64,000 nt of DNA from Ashinkailepas kermadecensis (Eukaryota > Arthropoda > Thecostraca > Neolepadidae), in NCBI GenBank assembly GCA_034440615.1, contig JAOTOM010005051.1:695001-759000 (forward strand), read 5' to 3'. Below the pieces are notes generated by a model, which saw only the letters and a list, made by a program, of their open reading frames with translations, had not been told where the DNA came from and did no database searches. Below, one piece after another: positions 1 through 11,409 of this stretch. How positions within the stretch are numbered: the stretch's first letter is position 1; every line of letters starts with the position of its first letter. Both the position numbers and the translations under genes were made by a program.

Positions 1-1358
1 CGACACTGTCGGTACGCCGGAGTACGCCAGTCCGATACTGTCGGTACGCCGGAGTACGCCAGTCCGACACTGTCGGTACGCCGGAGTACGCCAGTCCGAC
101 ACTGTCGGTACGCCAGAGTACGCCAGTCCGATACTGTCGGTACGCCGGAGTACGTCAGTCCGACACTGTCGGTACGCCGGAGTACGCCAGTCCGACACTG
201 TCGGTACGCCGGAGTACGTCAGTCCGACACTGTCGGTACGCCGGAGTACGTCAGTCCGACACTGTCGGTACGCCGGAGTACGCCAGTCCGACACTGTCGG
301 TACGCCAGAGTACGCCAGTCCGATACTGTCGGTACGCCGGAGTACGCCAGTCCGACACTGTCGGTACGCCGGAGTACGTCAGTCCGACACTGTCGGTACG
401 CCGGAGTACGTCAGTCCGACACTGTCGGTACGCCCGAGTACGCCAGTCCGACACTGTCGGTACGCCGGAGTACGCCAGTCCGACACTGTCGGTACGCCAG
501 AGTACGCCAGTCCGACACTGTCGGTACGCCGGAGTACGCCAGTCCGACACTGTCGGTACGCCAGAGTACGCCAGTCCGATACTGTCGGTACGCCGGAGTA
601 CGTCAGTCCGACACTGTCGGTACGCCGGAGTACGCCAGTCCGACACTGTCGGTACGCCGGAGTACGCCAGTCCGACATTGTCGGTACGCCAGAGTACGCC
701 AGTCCGACACTGTCGGTACGCCGGAGTACGCCAGTCCGACACTGTCGGTACGCCAGAGTACGCCAGTCCGATACTGTCGGTACGCCGGAGTACGTCAGTC
801 CGACACTGTCGGTACGCCGGAGTACGCCAGTCCGACACTGTCGGTACGCCAGAAGTACGCCGGAGTACGTCAGTCCGATACTGTCGGTACGCCGGAGTAC
901 GCCAGTCCGACACTGTCGGTACGCCGGAGTACGCCAGTCCGACATTGTCGGTACGCCAGAGTACGCCAGTCCGACACTGTCGGTACGCCGGAGTACGCCA
1001 GTCCGACACTGTCGGTACGCCAGAGTACGCCAGTCCGATACTGTCGGTACGCCGGAGTACGTCAGTCCGACACTGTCGGTACGCCGGAGTACGCCAGTCC
1101 GACACTGTCGGTACGCCAGAGTACGCCAGTCCGATACTGTCGGTACGCCGGAGTACGTCAGTCCGACACTGTCGGTACGCCGGAGTACGCCAGTCCGATA
1201 CTGTCGGTACGCCGGAGTACGCCAGTCCGACACTGTCGGTACGCCAGAGTACGCCAGTCCGATACTGTCGGTACGCCAGAGTACGCCAGTCCGACACTGT
1301 CGGTACGCCGGAGTACGCCAGTCCGACACTGTCGGTACGCCAGAGTACGCCAGTCCGA
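1..1358. repeat. 32-bp satellite/minisatellite, about 42 copies, cut by left window edge
   Basis: Head-to-tail 32-bp units run from the first base with few substitutions, mostly C/T in GAYACTG, G/A in CCRGAG and C/T in TACGYC. Each unit contains the near-palindrome CGACACTGTCG and a second imperfect palindrome centred on CCGG between two GTAC boxes, so either strand could fold into short hairpins. One disturbance near 850-872 duplicates about 11 bp. Because 32 is not a multiple of 3, three units (96 bp) make a 32-residue protein period and several frames on both strands stay open. I regard those frames as artefacts. Confidence 0.97.
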
Positions 1359-1591
1359 CGCTGCGTATGCACTGAATTCGAAGTCGGTTTTTGTGCTATA
1401 CGCAGTCGGGTGTTGTGGGCATGCAGAATACGCAAGTGGGATATTGTGGTTGTAAAGAATACGTAGGTAGGCTGGTGTGCATATACACAAAACGCAAGTT
1501 TTGTGTTGTGGGTGCACAAAATACGAAATCGACTGTTGTGGGTACGTCGAGTACGCAGTCGGGTGTGGTGGGCATGCAAAAAACGCAATTA
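1359..1591. repeat. Decayed edge copies of the 32-bp satellite
   Basis: Six to seven divergent copies of about 29-32 bp continue the register of the preceding array. The best, near 1529-1562, still reads as TGTTGTGGGTACGTCGAGTA followed by CGCAGTC, clearly related to the satellite consensus. Others keep TTGTGGGY, an ATGCA-like core and a closing AATACGCAA. Divergence rises sharply at the boundary, as expected where homogenisation by unequal exchange stops. Confidence 0.8.
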
Positions 1592-1610
1592 TGACGATGT
1601 GCTGCGCGAG

Positions 1611-2112
1611 GCGTTTTGCCGGGGCCTGCTGGTGCTGTAGTGAGCTGGCGTGTTGCCGGAGCTGGTGCTGTAGTGAGCTGTCGTTTTGCCGGAGCCTGCT
1701 GGTGCTGTAGTGAGCTGATGTGTTGCCGGAGCTGATGCTGTAGTGAGCCGTCGTTTTTCCGGAGCCTGCTGGTGCTGTAGTGAGCTGTCGTTTTTCCGGA
1801 GCCTGCTGGTGCTGTAGTGAGCTGTCGTTTTGCCGGAGCTGGTGCTGTAGTGAGCTGGCGTTTTGCCGGAGCCTGCTGGTGCTGTAGTGAGCTGGTGTGT
1901 TGCCGGAGCTGGTGCTGTAGTGAGCCGTCGTTTTTCCGGAGCCTGCTGGTGCTGTAGTGAGCTGTCCTTTTGCCGGAGCCTGCTGGTGCTGTAGTGAGCT
2001 GGCGTTTTGCCGGAGCCTGCTGGTGCTGTAGTGTGCTGTCCTTTTGCCGGAGCCTGCTGGTGCTGTGGTGTGCTGTCGTTTTGCCGGAGCCTGCTGGTGC
2101 TGTAGTGAGCTG
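1611..2112. repeat. 37/33-bp minisatellite, about 14 copies
   Basis: The unit is built from TTTTGCCGGAGCC, TGCTGGTGCTGTAGTGAG and CTGTCG. Two length forms occur: 37 bp, and 33 bp lacking one CCTG-type segment. They are partly interleaved, giving an irregular higher-order pattern. A minus-strand frame of about 214 codons crosses the array, but its only regular feature is the repeat, so I do not call it a gene. Confidence 0.93.
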
Positions 2113-5100
2113 TCGTCCTCTGCTTATTTAACGAGCTGTAGGCCATTAATCGCCGCGCACTCTTAAAAAACAGAAGCTCTACGCTTGTAGCTACCAAGGA
2201 TGAAGAGCACAGCGTATTTAAACCGCGAGTCACCGGGAGGCCGTTCGCCTCACTTGTTTTTATTGAATAGCACCGGAACCGTTGCCGCTACCAAGCTCAA
2301 ACTTTAGGTACCTTCCAAAGAACAACAAGAACAATTAGGTTGCGAATTATAAATCATTGAATCTAAGATCACTGCAGACTAGGTCCAAATGACGTCATAA
2401 AGCTATTGAGAGGTGTTCACATTGAGGCACTAATTATCTTATTAATGAAAGGTGAAATGAATAAAGGCGCGCGACTCAGAACATATTTAGATATGGCTAT
2501 TATGCATTCAAAGTGTGTCCGGTCAATCTGACTTACCCATTACCTGATTCAAGGTCAAATTAGGTAAAATGTTTGCATGTTTTGCATGGGTGATTTTCTC
2601 GTACTTCGTAAATGTGTGGGTGCGCTGATGGCGGCAAATGCTCATTTGTGGATCATATATGGCCCAAGACATGAACAAAAATAATCCCTGAGATCATTGC
2701 GTGATCTAGGGATGCCCTCTTGATATTTTAAAATGTTTCTGAATATGCAATGTTTTCACTTTTTAAGCATACAAATGGACGCTGAATTTGAATTCAGCAC
2801 TAGTAATTTATCTGGAGTTGTCCTCGAGCATTACCCTAGGATAGGAACACAATAAAAGACTTAATTGCGTTGCATACATATAGTAACGTGTGTGGCAGAA
2901 CTGGGATGAAGCTTGAACTTTTTCTATGCATGTATTTGCGACTATCTAATATAGATTTTGTTATGTAGCGCTCATTTGTGACCGACAAACATTAACCGTA
3001 TCCCGCAGGTCTATGCAAATGCATGGCGATCTCACGTAGCCTCACTTGACCCGAGCCTGATTTGATCGCATGTACGTGACGCATGCAACTGGCCGTTCTT
3101 GCCCTTTTGTTTGCGTATTCACTCATGCGAACCATCTGACAGACATTTTAGAGCAAACTAAGGGCCCAGCATATTTAACCTATCCTTTTACTTGATCTGA
3201 TCTGCGACGTCATCGATGGCCTTGATGTAAATAAACTTGAGCTTGACCCGATGAATGTTTTTGTCTACCTGTTGTACTTGCATTCATTTATATTTGTCCA
3301 TTGGTTTCGGAATTACGTGGGGGCTAAAAAGCCCTCCCCAATCATTGGTGTTTGAGAGAGCACCCCAGTGACTGTCGGATTAAGAGAACACCTCGCTTCC
3401 TCGCACTAGATCTTCAAGTTTTGGTCAGCTCCATGCTTTCAAGGCTGCCCGCGCATGATAATTATTTGATCGGAGGCTGAACGCGATCCATTTGAGGACG
3501 ATCGTCGCCCCAAATCGAGAAACAAAATTGGCAGTTGGCAACAAGGTTACCATATGTTGACCAATGTAGGGCTATCCAATTGATCTTTATTCAAGAGGCA
3601 CCTTGATCTGCGTAGGTAAAGAAAACGAGCGTGGAATTTCAAGCCACTCGAATTCTATTTTAGCGTAGGCTGTGTCTTAGTATCGGTTTCGGTGTTTCTG
3701 ATTGAAGCCAGTTGTCCACAACTGATTTTTTTCCACGCCGAGTCGCGCTCACTGTTGCATGGGTGGATCCAGGAACGTTCACGGTGGCACAATCACCCTC
3801 GAAGGGCGCCTTAAGCTGAAAATTCGTGGAGCGGGGTTGGGTGCAATTTAGTAACCTTTTGGCTGAGAAATCCGAGAGAGATCGGAGAGGGGGAGTGCAT
3901 TCGATCCCTGCACTGTTGCTATTTCCTGCTCATGAACTGCGTGGTGCTCGTGTGAATGAATTGTCAAATACCTTGCCCTGAACGGTAGATATGTCAAAGT
4001 CACTGGTTCCATCCGCACCCATGTCTGCATACTGTCAGATACAGACCTGCAACATGATGCCGAGCATTGGCGACACATATTGACTAATTACTGGCGGGCC
4101 TCAGGGACAGATACAGCGCCTTTTCGAATGCTAATGGAGCCGACATATTTCCCTTGAAATGCACCAATTCGTGTTGGCATCAAAGTGTGTCCGACAGCGA
4201 CGGCGCTTCCAGATTTCCCCAGAAAAAGTCGCTCACCATGGCCGACTGTACTCTTGGTCAATGTTCACATTTATCAACACCCACCAACTTGGTACTGTCC
4301 TTTCGCAAACGCATACAAACAGTGCAATTGATCATGCGACAGGTTTCCGATTTCGGTTTTATGGGGGCGGCGCCTCGGACAATCCATTCATCTTCGACTC
4401 GGAACGGAATTGGTGTGGTGATGACCTGAGAAGCAGAACTAAGCTTTCGGCCGGATAAGGCGCAACTTAGGTTAGCGAGTAACTTGAAGCTCAATTTCCC
4501 CGTGTCTACCGATAAAATGTTGGAAGAAAATACATCAACACACGTGCTACCCGATAAGAATATAGTATTTTCCCAAATATTGTACTACATTCATCTGAAA
4601 GGTAAGATAGGTAATAACTGCGAAAAAAACATTGATTTGCGTAGCTCATAAATTCCTTGTGTTTAATCTTAAACAAAATTATAAAAGTGAAGTGCAAACT
4701 GTACGCCAAGATTATGCGCATTTCACTTCGACCCAATCAATTTACAAGCCAAATTTGTTGGAAGATTATGCGTCGATGGTTACGAATCGACTCTTCTTAT
4801 TCACGGTGAATTCCCAAGGAAATAATTGGTTATTTGCTGATTCAACGCACAGAAAGTCGATATTTATTATTGCAGTTTGGAACAGTTTGTATTGACTGAG
4901 AGATGATTCACTAAAAAGGCGCATTTCATTTCAAACCCTGCCATGTGCTTATTTTACATCTAAGCCGGAACATGCATGTGATAGAGTACCTCTTTGCAGT
5001 TGTAGTTTACGTCTAATGTCAAACTAGTCATAGCAATTCTTCATTGCATTGTCTGCGGACAGATTTTGTCGGCTAGCTAATGGAAGGTTTTTGGTGTCTA

Positions 5101-5531
5101 TAGTGATATACTTTACGCCATATGGCAAGATGCTGCTGAATATTTCCATTAATAACTTCGCACACACGATTCCATTGATTATTGCATTTCCAATGTACAT
5201 ATAGTGTGACAACTCAACCCATAATTTTTAGATGGGTCGAACTGGTTGAAAGCGAAATGGCGAAACAACTGGCGCAGCTTTCGATCTTTGCAACATTCTC
5301 ATGGCGTCAGAGGTCCTGACTGGTGTAAGAGCCCAACAGAAAACATCAAACAGGTTCTTCATGTTTCAGTACAACTATTGCAAGGAATGGGAACCCACGA
5401 CAGTTACCCCTGGGAAGCCATCATGAGGAGACAAGGTCCCGAAGGGACTGTGCTTCCTCGTGAATTCTGCGCAGGATGGTGAGGGTCTGCGAACCGTGAA
5501 CTCCCCCCTCCTTAAAAGCAGATTGGACTAG
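2113..5531. other. Spacer without recognisable genes
   Basis: About 3.4 kb of ordinary, moderately AT-rich sequence. Open frames are all under about 100 codons and mutually overlapping, with none showing a recognisable domain. A 19-bp string at 3454-3472 recurs exactly at 10733-10751. The frame at 5246-5482 lies just upstream of the gag remnant and could be its decayed N-terminal part, but shows no diagnostic motif. Confidence 0.6.
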
Positions 5532-6098
5532 TTGGTTAGGTCTCTGCATCTGACCAAAGCGATCCGGTCAATTACAATCCTGGTCAGAGCAGAGCTTCAC
5601 CCAGTCGACCACCACTCTGGTGAATGCCGTCAGTCTCTTCTGGGGACGCGTCGGCGTGTCCATGCCGATGAAGCTATGAAGCTTGTGGATGCTTCCGAGC
5701 TGACGTATATGTCAGAGGACGAGTTTTTGACTGTGGTGCAGGTATGGGTCATCGTACATGTCACCAGGTTGAGATCTCGGGGGAGGGCACCTCACCCTGT
5801 CCTTGGAGTCATCTAGCGTATGATGGTGTCACCGCACGTACTGTGCGCTGGATATGTGAGCTATGAGGAAGGAGAGCAAATCCCATACCCGATTAGATCC
5901 GCCACGTGCCAACGGTACGAGCACGGGGAACGATGGTGCAAACCTTCCGTGCTCGTCTGCGGTGCATGCGCGCAGAGCCACCCTACCGCCGAGTATGATT
6001 CGTCGGAGTATGAGTGTACCGCCTGTGGTGAGCCTCACCACGTCTGGGCTCGCTAATTCCCCAAATTGCAGCATGAGTGCGAACAACTGAGGAAATAG
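5532..6098 (+). pseudogene. Degraded non-LTR retrotransposon gag (ORF1) with three damaged zinc knuckles
   Basis: One reading frame runs through this interval with in-frame stops at 5814 (TAG) and 6054 (TAA), ending at 6096. The order matches Jockey/I-type gag proteins: an RNA-binding segment beginning around MSEDEF, an aromatic-basic linker with IPYPIR, then three CCHC-type knuckles. Every knuckle has lost one Cys in a way a single base change explains. The first Cys of knuckle 1 is Ser (5898), the last Cys of knuckle 2 is Tyr, and the last Cys of knuckle 3 is Phe just after the TAA. The surviving core CQRYEHGERWC sits at 5907-5939. In the family this protein binds element RNA and forms the ribonucleoprotein particle; this copy cannot be functional. 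The downstream open frame is in a different frame, implying an indel near 6090. The clade assignment is inference. Confidence 0.8.
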
Positions 6099-6126
6099 GT
6101 CGGAGGAAACCAGCTTCTCCGGGTGG

Positions 6127-7422
6127 GTGTCCGACTGGCCTGCTACGGCAGAAGCGGATCAGCTGACCCGAGGTTGCCGTGTTCCACTGTCCACCCGTCT
6201 CCGCAGATCACCTGGTGTGCGAGGCCCGTCGGCCGGCCGGACCAACAACACTCCCGTTTCAGACAGCAGACACCATTGTCTCAGTCCAGCCGCACAAGCC
6301 GTGCATGCAGCCACGCCCAGACAGTGGCTCACCATCTGTTCTCGTGTCACGCAGTGTGGCCAAGCCACCGCTCTGCCGCCTCGTGCAGAGCGTACCGTAC
6401 CGTCTCACGGAGACGTCGTCGAGCAGCCCGAACGTGCTGATCAGTCCAGCCGGTCTTCCATCACGCAGTATAGCCACGCTATGTCGTACAGCTCTTTATC
6501 TGATGCGATACAAACTTACTTGCAACATAATGAACGACTTCGTCCGTGCCTGGCAGCACCGCCTCACTCCGGATCTCAGCCCAAAAATCCCGCGTCGAGT
6601 AGCCCGGACACTGTACGGCAGTCTCGTCCAGCCCATGCCCGTACATGTTACCCGCTCCCCATGCCCACCATTCTACCGACTTCTCCAGACACAACATGCC
6701 ACGGCGATACGGTACCAGCCGTCGCACCGTCTCCAAACGTCTCCAGATGGTCCAGGTCTCCGTCGACGCCCGCGGCACTGACACAGTCTGGTGCCTCACA
6801 GACAGCTGCTGACCGGCCGTCACGGAGCGTGCTGCCGCCGTCGGCCACACTGGAACAGCCAGACGTTCATCCTCTCCACCGAGGCCACCAGCGGCAGGGT
6901 TCGGCGTCATATCGCCGACCGACGCGCTCACGCCGTACGGCGCTATGTCATCGCTCCAGCGACGACTCAGTCCGGCGTTCTGCCACCGTCCGACAAGCTG
7001 ACACAGTCAAGCGTCTGCCGCCGTCCGACAAGCTGACACAGTCCGGCGTTCTGCCGCCGTCCGACAAGCTGACACAGTCCAGCGTTCTGCCGCCGTCCGA
7101 CAAGCTGACACAGTCCGGCGTTCTGCCGCCGTCCGACAAGTTGACTCTGTCCGGCGTTTTGCCACCGTCCGACAAGCTGACACAGTCCGGCGTTTTGCCA
7201 CCGCCCGACAAGCTGACACAGCCTGTCGTTCTGCCGCTGGCCTCAGCAGTAACTGACCTCGACGTTCCGTTGCCGGCGGACAAGGTGACTCAGTCTGGTG
7301 CTCTGTCGCCAGGGGACCTCCACAGCCCCGCATTGATCCACGAGCCCTCACCACATCTCATCAAAACGACAAGATGCGACGATCTAGACGGGCCACGCGT
7401 GCTACCAAAAAGTGCTAGATAA
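6127..7422 (+). CDS. Hypothetical Pro/Ser/Thr-rich open frame with 12-residue C-terminal repeats
   Basis: An open frame of about 430 codons begins at a GTG. The frame is open back to a stop at 6088, so the true start is unknown. No ATG supports it as a free-standing gene. Residues 1-280 are low-complexity, rich in Pro, Ser, Thr and Arg, with no domain I recognise. Residues 290-360 are six to seven copies of a 12-residue unit of the form LPPSDKLTQSGV, encoded by a 36-bp repeat. It starts where the gag remnant ends, shifted by one frame, so it could be the proline-rich C-terminal part of the same retrotransposon ORF1. It could equally be a chance open frame in CG-rich DNA, since shorter overlapping frames occur on both strands. 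No signal peptide or membrane segment is evident. Confidence 0.3.
   Translation: MSDWPATAEADQLTRGCRVPLSTRLRRSPGVRGPSAGRTNNTPVSDSRHHCLSPAAQAVHAATPRQWLTICSRVTQCGQATALPPRAERTVPSHGDVVEQPERADQSSRSSITQYSHAMSYSSLSDAIQTYLQHNERLRPCLAAPPHSGSQPKNPASSSPDTVRQSRPAHARTCYPLPMPTILPTSPDTTCHGDTVPAVAPSPNVSRWSRSPSTPAALTQSGASQTAADRPSRSVLPPSATLEQPDVHPLHRGHQRQGSASYRRPTRSRRTALCHRSSDDSVRRSATVRQADTVKRLPPSDKLTQSGVLPPSDKLTQSSVLPPSDKLTQSGVLPPSDKLTLSGVLPPSDKLTQSGVLPPPDKLTQPVVLPLASAVTDLDVPLPADKVTQSGALSPGDLHSPALIHEPSPHLIKTTRCDDLDGPRVLPKSAR
6980..7230. repeat. 36-bp tandem repeat, about 7 copies
   Basis: Units start at about 6980, 7015, 7051, 7087, 7123, 7159 and 7195 and share CCGTCCGACAAGCTGACACA. The first copy is one base short, which shifts the frame, and later copies are exactly 36 bp. 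The unit is a multiple of three, so the 12-residue period is kept in one frame. The last copies diverge towards the 3' side. Confidence 0.92.
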
Positions 7423-7424
7423 TA

Positions 7425-8231
7425 ACGATGAAACAACTGAAAGGATCTATCATGCAGCCTGAATACACCGCGGCTGATGTCCCGCTGGTCCTAGTTTAAA
7501 GTTCACGTCATGCAATAATCAGCCATGAATTGCTGCAACTCATGGCACGAACTCGTCACATACTGACAGGTGCAGCTTGAAAATACCAAGGTAGGCCTTT
7601 TACTCCCATGATATTGCGTCGGAACGTCGCCAGGGCGGGACCGCCCTATGTGTTAAAACGGATGCCTTCTACATCAGCGGGCTTGTGCGCACAGTGAACA
7701 AGCCGATGTAGCTGCAGAAACACAATATGCACACATTGGTCCTGCCGTAGTCCCGCTATGCGTACCCCATCTGGATTCGTGAGTTATATCGGAATCACTC
7801 AAGCACTTGTTCATCAAACTTCTCCACCATTGCATGGCATTGGGCGACTGCAATCATGGCATTGGGCGACTGCAATCATACACAGTGGGTAGGCGCGGTA
7901 CGCAATTGCACATGGCCAGTAAATTCAAACTGTTGTAAATGAGAAATCACTAACATATCTTTATCCCTCTTCTCTGACGTACCTTGATCGGCCACACCGT
8001 GTACATCAGTAGTCGACTTGTCGTTAATATCACCTTCATCAGTACTGCATTCTCCTGGATTGTTCAAACCGAGTCGTTTTTTATTCCTCGTTATCCAATG
8101 CACTTCAGCTTAACATTGCTATCAAATCGAGCGGAATATAAAAAAAAACTCCACTGGAACTTCTGTCGTGTAAACATGAGCTGATTTTTCAGAGCCGTCA
8201 ACGAAACCCACCCATCAAACGGAAACCCCAT
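7425..8231. other. Spacer with one 22-bp direct duplication
   Basis: No coding signal or RNA gene seen. A perfect 22-bp tandem duplication occupies 7833-7876 (unit begins CATGGCATTGGGCG). If the gag and RT fragments nearby belong to one element, its endonuclease region should lie between here and 9.38 kb, but I recognise no endonuclease motif. Confidence 0.55.
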
Positions 8232-8440
8232 TGTGTCCGAATGGTGTCGGAATGGTGTCGGAATTGTGCCGGAATGGTGTAGGAATGGTGTCTGAATGGT
8301 GTCTGAATGGTGTCCGAATGGTGTCCGAATGGTGTCCAGATGGTGTCCTACTTGTGTCCGAATGGTGTCCGAATGGTGTCCGAATAGTGTCCGAATGGTG
8401 TCGGAATGGTGTCCGAATGATGTCCGAATGGTGTCCGAAC
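8232..8440. repeat. 11-bp tandem repeat (GAATGGTGTCC), about 19 copies
   Basis: Nineteen or so near-exact 11-bp units; main variants are GTCG for GTCC and single substitutions such as GAATAGTGTCC. Open frames on both strands through it are repeat artefacts (11 aa period over 33 bp). Confidence 0.95.
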
Positions 8441-9381
8441 ACCTTATCTACAATTCATCCTCGTGCCCAACCTTATGTGTCTCGCACCCATCGTCCTCAC
8501 CGGAGGAACCCGGCACCATGGTGGTCGCCGCATGCCATCAACACTGGGGTCACTTCAGCAGAGAGTTTAATCGTTCATCCCCTCTGAAATGTTTGGTCAT
8601 CGATAAGCATGTTTCATAAGCGAAAGCCGTTCGTGCTTTTTCACCTTTTAACGGTACATCCATGCAAACACAAAGGATGTGAGAAAGCTTCTCGAGGCTA
8701 CTCACAGGTTTCAATAGCTGACCAATACGGCTAAAATATCATCGACCACAGTCACAGAGAACTACCGTATTGCAAGTTCCAATCAATCTGATAATTTCAT
8801 ATCATACAACGCACCAGCCACATTATATGAGCAACAACTATCCATCAGCAAGTGCGGAAATATCTCCGCTAATCCCAATGAAATATCTTAATTTCTTCGC
8901 AATCCTTTCAGATCTTGCCAAACATAAACTTCTTCACAGTTTCAGTCACCTTTGGACTTGGTTCAACTTTTCAGCCGGGTGAACCCACAGCTACCTCATT
9001 TCATTCCCTGCCCAAAAGAAAACGGAATGAGCAATCAAGCCACAGTTTAATCTCGAGGACAAGTTGTGCACGAAAGTTATTGGAAAGAAAGGTAGATATG
9101 CGTATACGTACTTTATCTCTTCCCCAAGCAAAGCTGTACAGCTGGCAGCATGGCTGCACCCCATGTACCAAGCTGTACCCCAATGCAACAGCAAAGCTGT
9201 ACCCAATGGCAGCATGGCTTCCGTACACAGCACAACACGACAGACAGTCTGGTATGCACGTAAAAGCGATATACAAATGGAATTAAGAGAAAAACGTGCG
9301 TCTGTTGCTGTGTGCCCATTTATGCCTGCAAGCGGCGTTTAACGTAGTACACAGGCCCCAGAACGATTGTTTTCTCTGTTT
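8441..9381. other. Spacer with a short imperfect duplication
   Basis: No gene recognised. Between about 9127 and 9220 two imperfect copies of a ~65-bp segment share AGCAAAGCTGTAC and GGCAGCATGGCT. Small overlapping open frames here are not supported. Confidence 0.5.
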
Positions 9382-9790
9382 GGTGTAGGAACGTAATTTC
9401 CCGTCAAACTGAGGAAGAACAAGGCTTGCCACAAGGCAGCGAATTATCGCCCACATTATTCCTGATTTTCATCAACACAATCTTCGACTTGTATCAGCAC
9501 AGCTAAAATATCCGTTCTATGCTGATGATACAGTCATTTGGAACACATATAGTAATGTTAACATTGCTTATTTCATGATGCAAAGTGGCCTATCGCAAGT
9601 GAACACATAGTGCAAGACATAAGATCCTTCCATGCGTGTGCCGAGATGTGTTGCGGTCACCTTTACCCGTCGACGTACCCGAATTACACCGGATATTCCA
9701 TGCATGGAATGCTAAAATTGATGAGGTAAAAAGGTAATTGATAAAATCTGATGAACTTAATTCGCCAACCCCATGGCAAGGCAGGAAGCG
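9382..9790 (+). pseudogene. Non-LTR retrotransposon reverse transcriptase fragment
   Basis: Reverse transcriptase copies element RNA into DNA at a nicked target. Two diagnostic palm motifs are readable. GLPQGSELSPTLFLIFIN begins at 9424, and the catalytic YADD lies at 9519-9530 within FYADDTVIW. A third block, VTFTRRR at 9657-9677, corresponds to the thumb-side segment that follows the palm in non-LTR enzymes. A stop in the first frame and a frameshift separate the first two motifs. TAG at 9609 stands where the family usually has Trp, and TAA at 9621 follows, so the copy is dead. The YADD rather than YVDD or FADD form, together with GLPQGS, points to a LINE-type enzyme. The fragment begins without the N-terminal fingers and fades after about 9790. 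Orientation matches the gag remnant upstream and the RNase H remnant downstream. Confidence 0.88.
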
Positions 9791-11409
9791 CATAGGCGAT
9801 TACTGGAGTTTTGGAATCCAGAACATTATTATATCCAGAAAAGTATACTCTCATTCTTCTCATTTGAAGACTTAATGGTGCTGACCGACAATGCCAATGT
9901 CAACTGCTCTGTGATGAATTGCTGAAGATTCATTTGAAAGCGAAAACCAAGATTCTGTTATCACAGGTTTGAAAAAAATATATCCGCTCCACGCTCAATT
10001 GCTCAAAAACGTTCTTCCACATCCAGAATTACCAGGTGCAAATGCAACCCTGCCCCAAGTTCTGGGGATATGCCAACAGGCAACCTGATCAAATTATCAA
10101 GTACACAATTTCTTGAGGCAGCCTGACAATTTCACATCATAATAGTTTACCACCTAAGATGATTTGTTAGTAATCTGAAGGAATACATCAGAAGTTCTGT
10201 TGCTGTAATGCTGGCATTAATGATCACAACAGTTTGATCAAAAGTAATGATCAACAGTAATGATCACTGACATGTGCGGCAGCAAATTTCAACGCTGTAG
10301 TTTGGTCACCGAATAGCTTTCTTAGTTTGTAATGACCATTGACGGGCTTCCATGAAAAAAATCGGCTCTGCCTTCCCCTCTCTGTCGACTCAGGTTAGAG
10401 CTGTTTGTGTATCCTTAAATTGCCACCGCATATTTATCAACAGACGACAGATGTGCGTAGGAGTCCCAGAACCCGTAGTCCTGCCTGGCAATTGGTTTGG
10501 AAGTAAAAGCACCACTCATTATGAGCGTCAAACATATGCTGACCCTGTTATCGCCCGATCCAGACCATAACCAACACCGACTGTAGCTTAAAGCCAATGA
10601 AGGTGCACAAATATGCTATGGAAGGATGGCCTTGCCGCACTGATGTGATTCCAAAAATGTCCCCACATGAATCTTTTTACCCCCAAAAATAATGCACTGC
10701 ACATTTGGCCGCCGAGCACCGCCACTGCCCTTCATGATAATTATTTGATCGCCTGGCGCAGGTTCGGGATTTCATATTTTTAGAAAATGTATGCGCGGAT
10801 GTTAAGCGAATAACCAGTAGCATCATAATATCATACGTGTATCGATATTTTCGACGAAGGATCTTCTGATCACATATCCTAGTGCACATAAAGCTTACCT
10901 TACTCCGAATTAGGTTTTATTACACCATTTAAGCATTGCATTTTTAGGTGTGCATGCGCATTTACATTGGAAAGTTCCCGAAAGTCAATTTATACACTAC
11001 TCTTTGGTATTGGTTAAGGGCTGTCCAAAACGAAGCCTCAGTTTATTAATAAGTGCTTTTTATTTCACACCCATAGTGATTCCTCTACTTTATTCAGATA
11101 TCCCTATCCTGGAACTTTGCACATTGTATAATTTTATCAAACATGGGGTTCGACCACATCGAGCAAGTACGTCTGACACTATTTTTCGAACCTTAGCGAT
11201 CACACCGTACCAGAGGTGATGCACAATACCAGAACCACTACGAAGCGTAAATACAATTATCAAAAGTCCGAACCTTGCACTCACACCCCTTTCCAGCTAA
11301 GTACCATTTTGGCTCAGTCCTCCGCCAATTGCCCAGTACACATTCTCAATCATTAATTCTAACCTGACTATTCCGTCGATGCGAGGCTTGATTTACGAAT
11401 TATATTTTA
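9791..11409. other. Spacer between RT and RNase H remnants
   Basis: AT-rich, stop-riddled in all frames. If RT and RNase H belong to one element this should be its connecting region, but I could not identify convincing conserved blocks. It carries the second copy of the 19-bp string shared with 3454-3472. Confidence 0.5.

Noticed and set aside
251..1588. 445-codon and related frames over the 32-bp satellite
   Set aside because: 96-bp superperiod without stops explains them; they vanish in the decayed edge.
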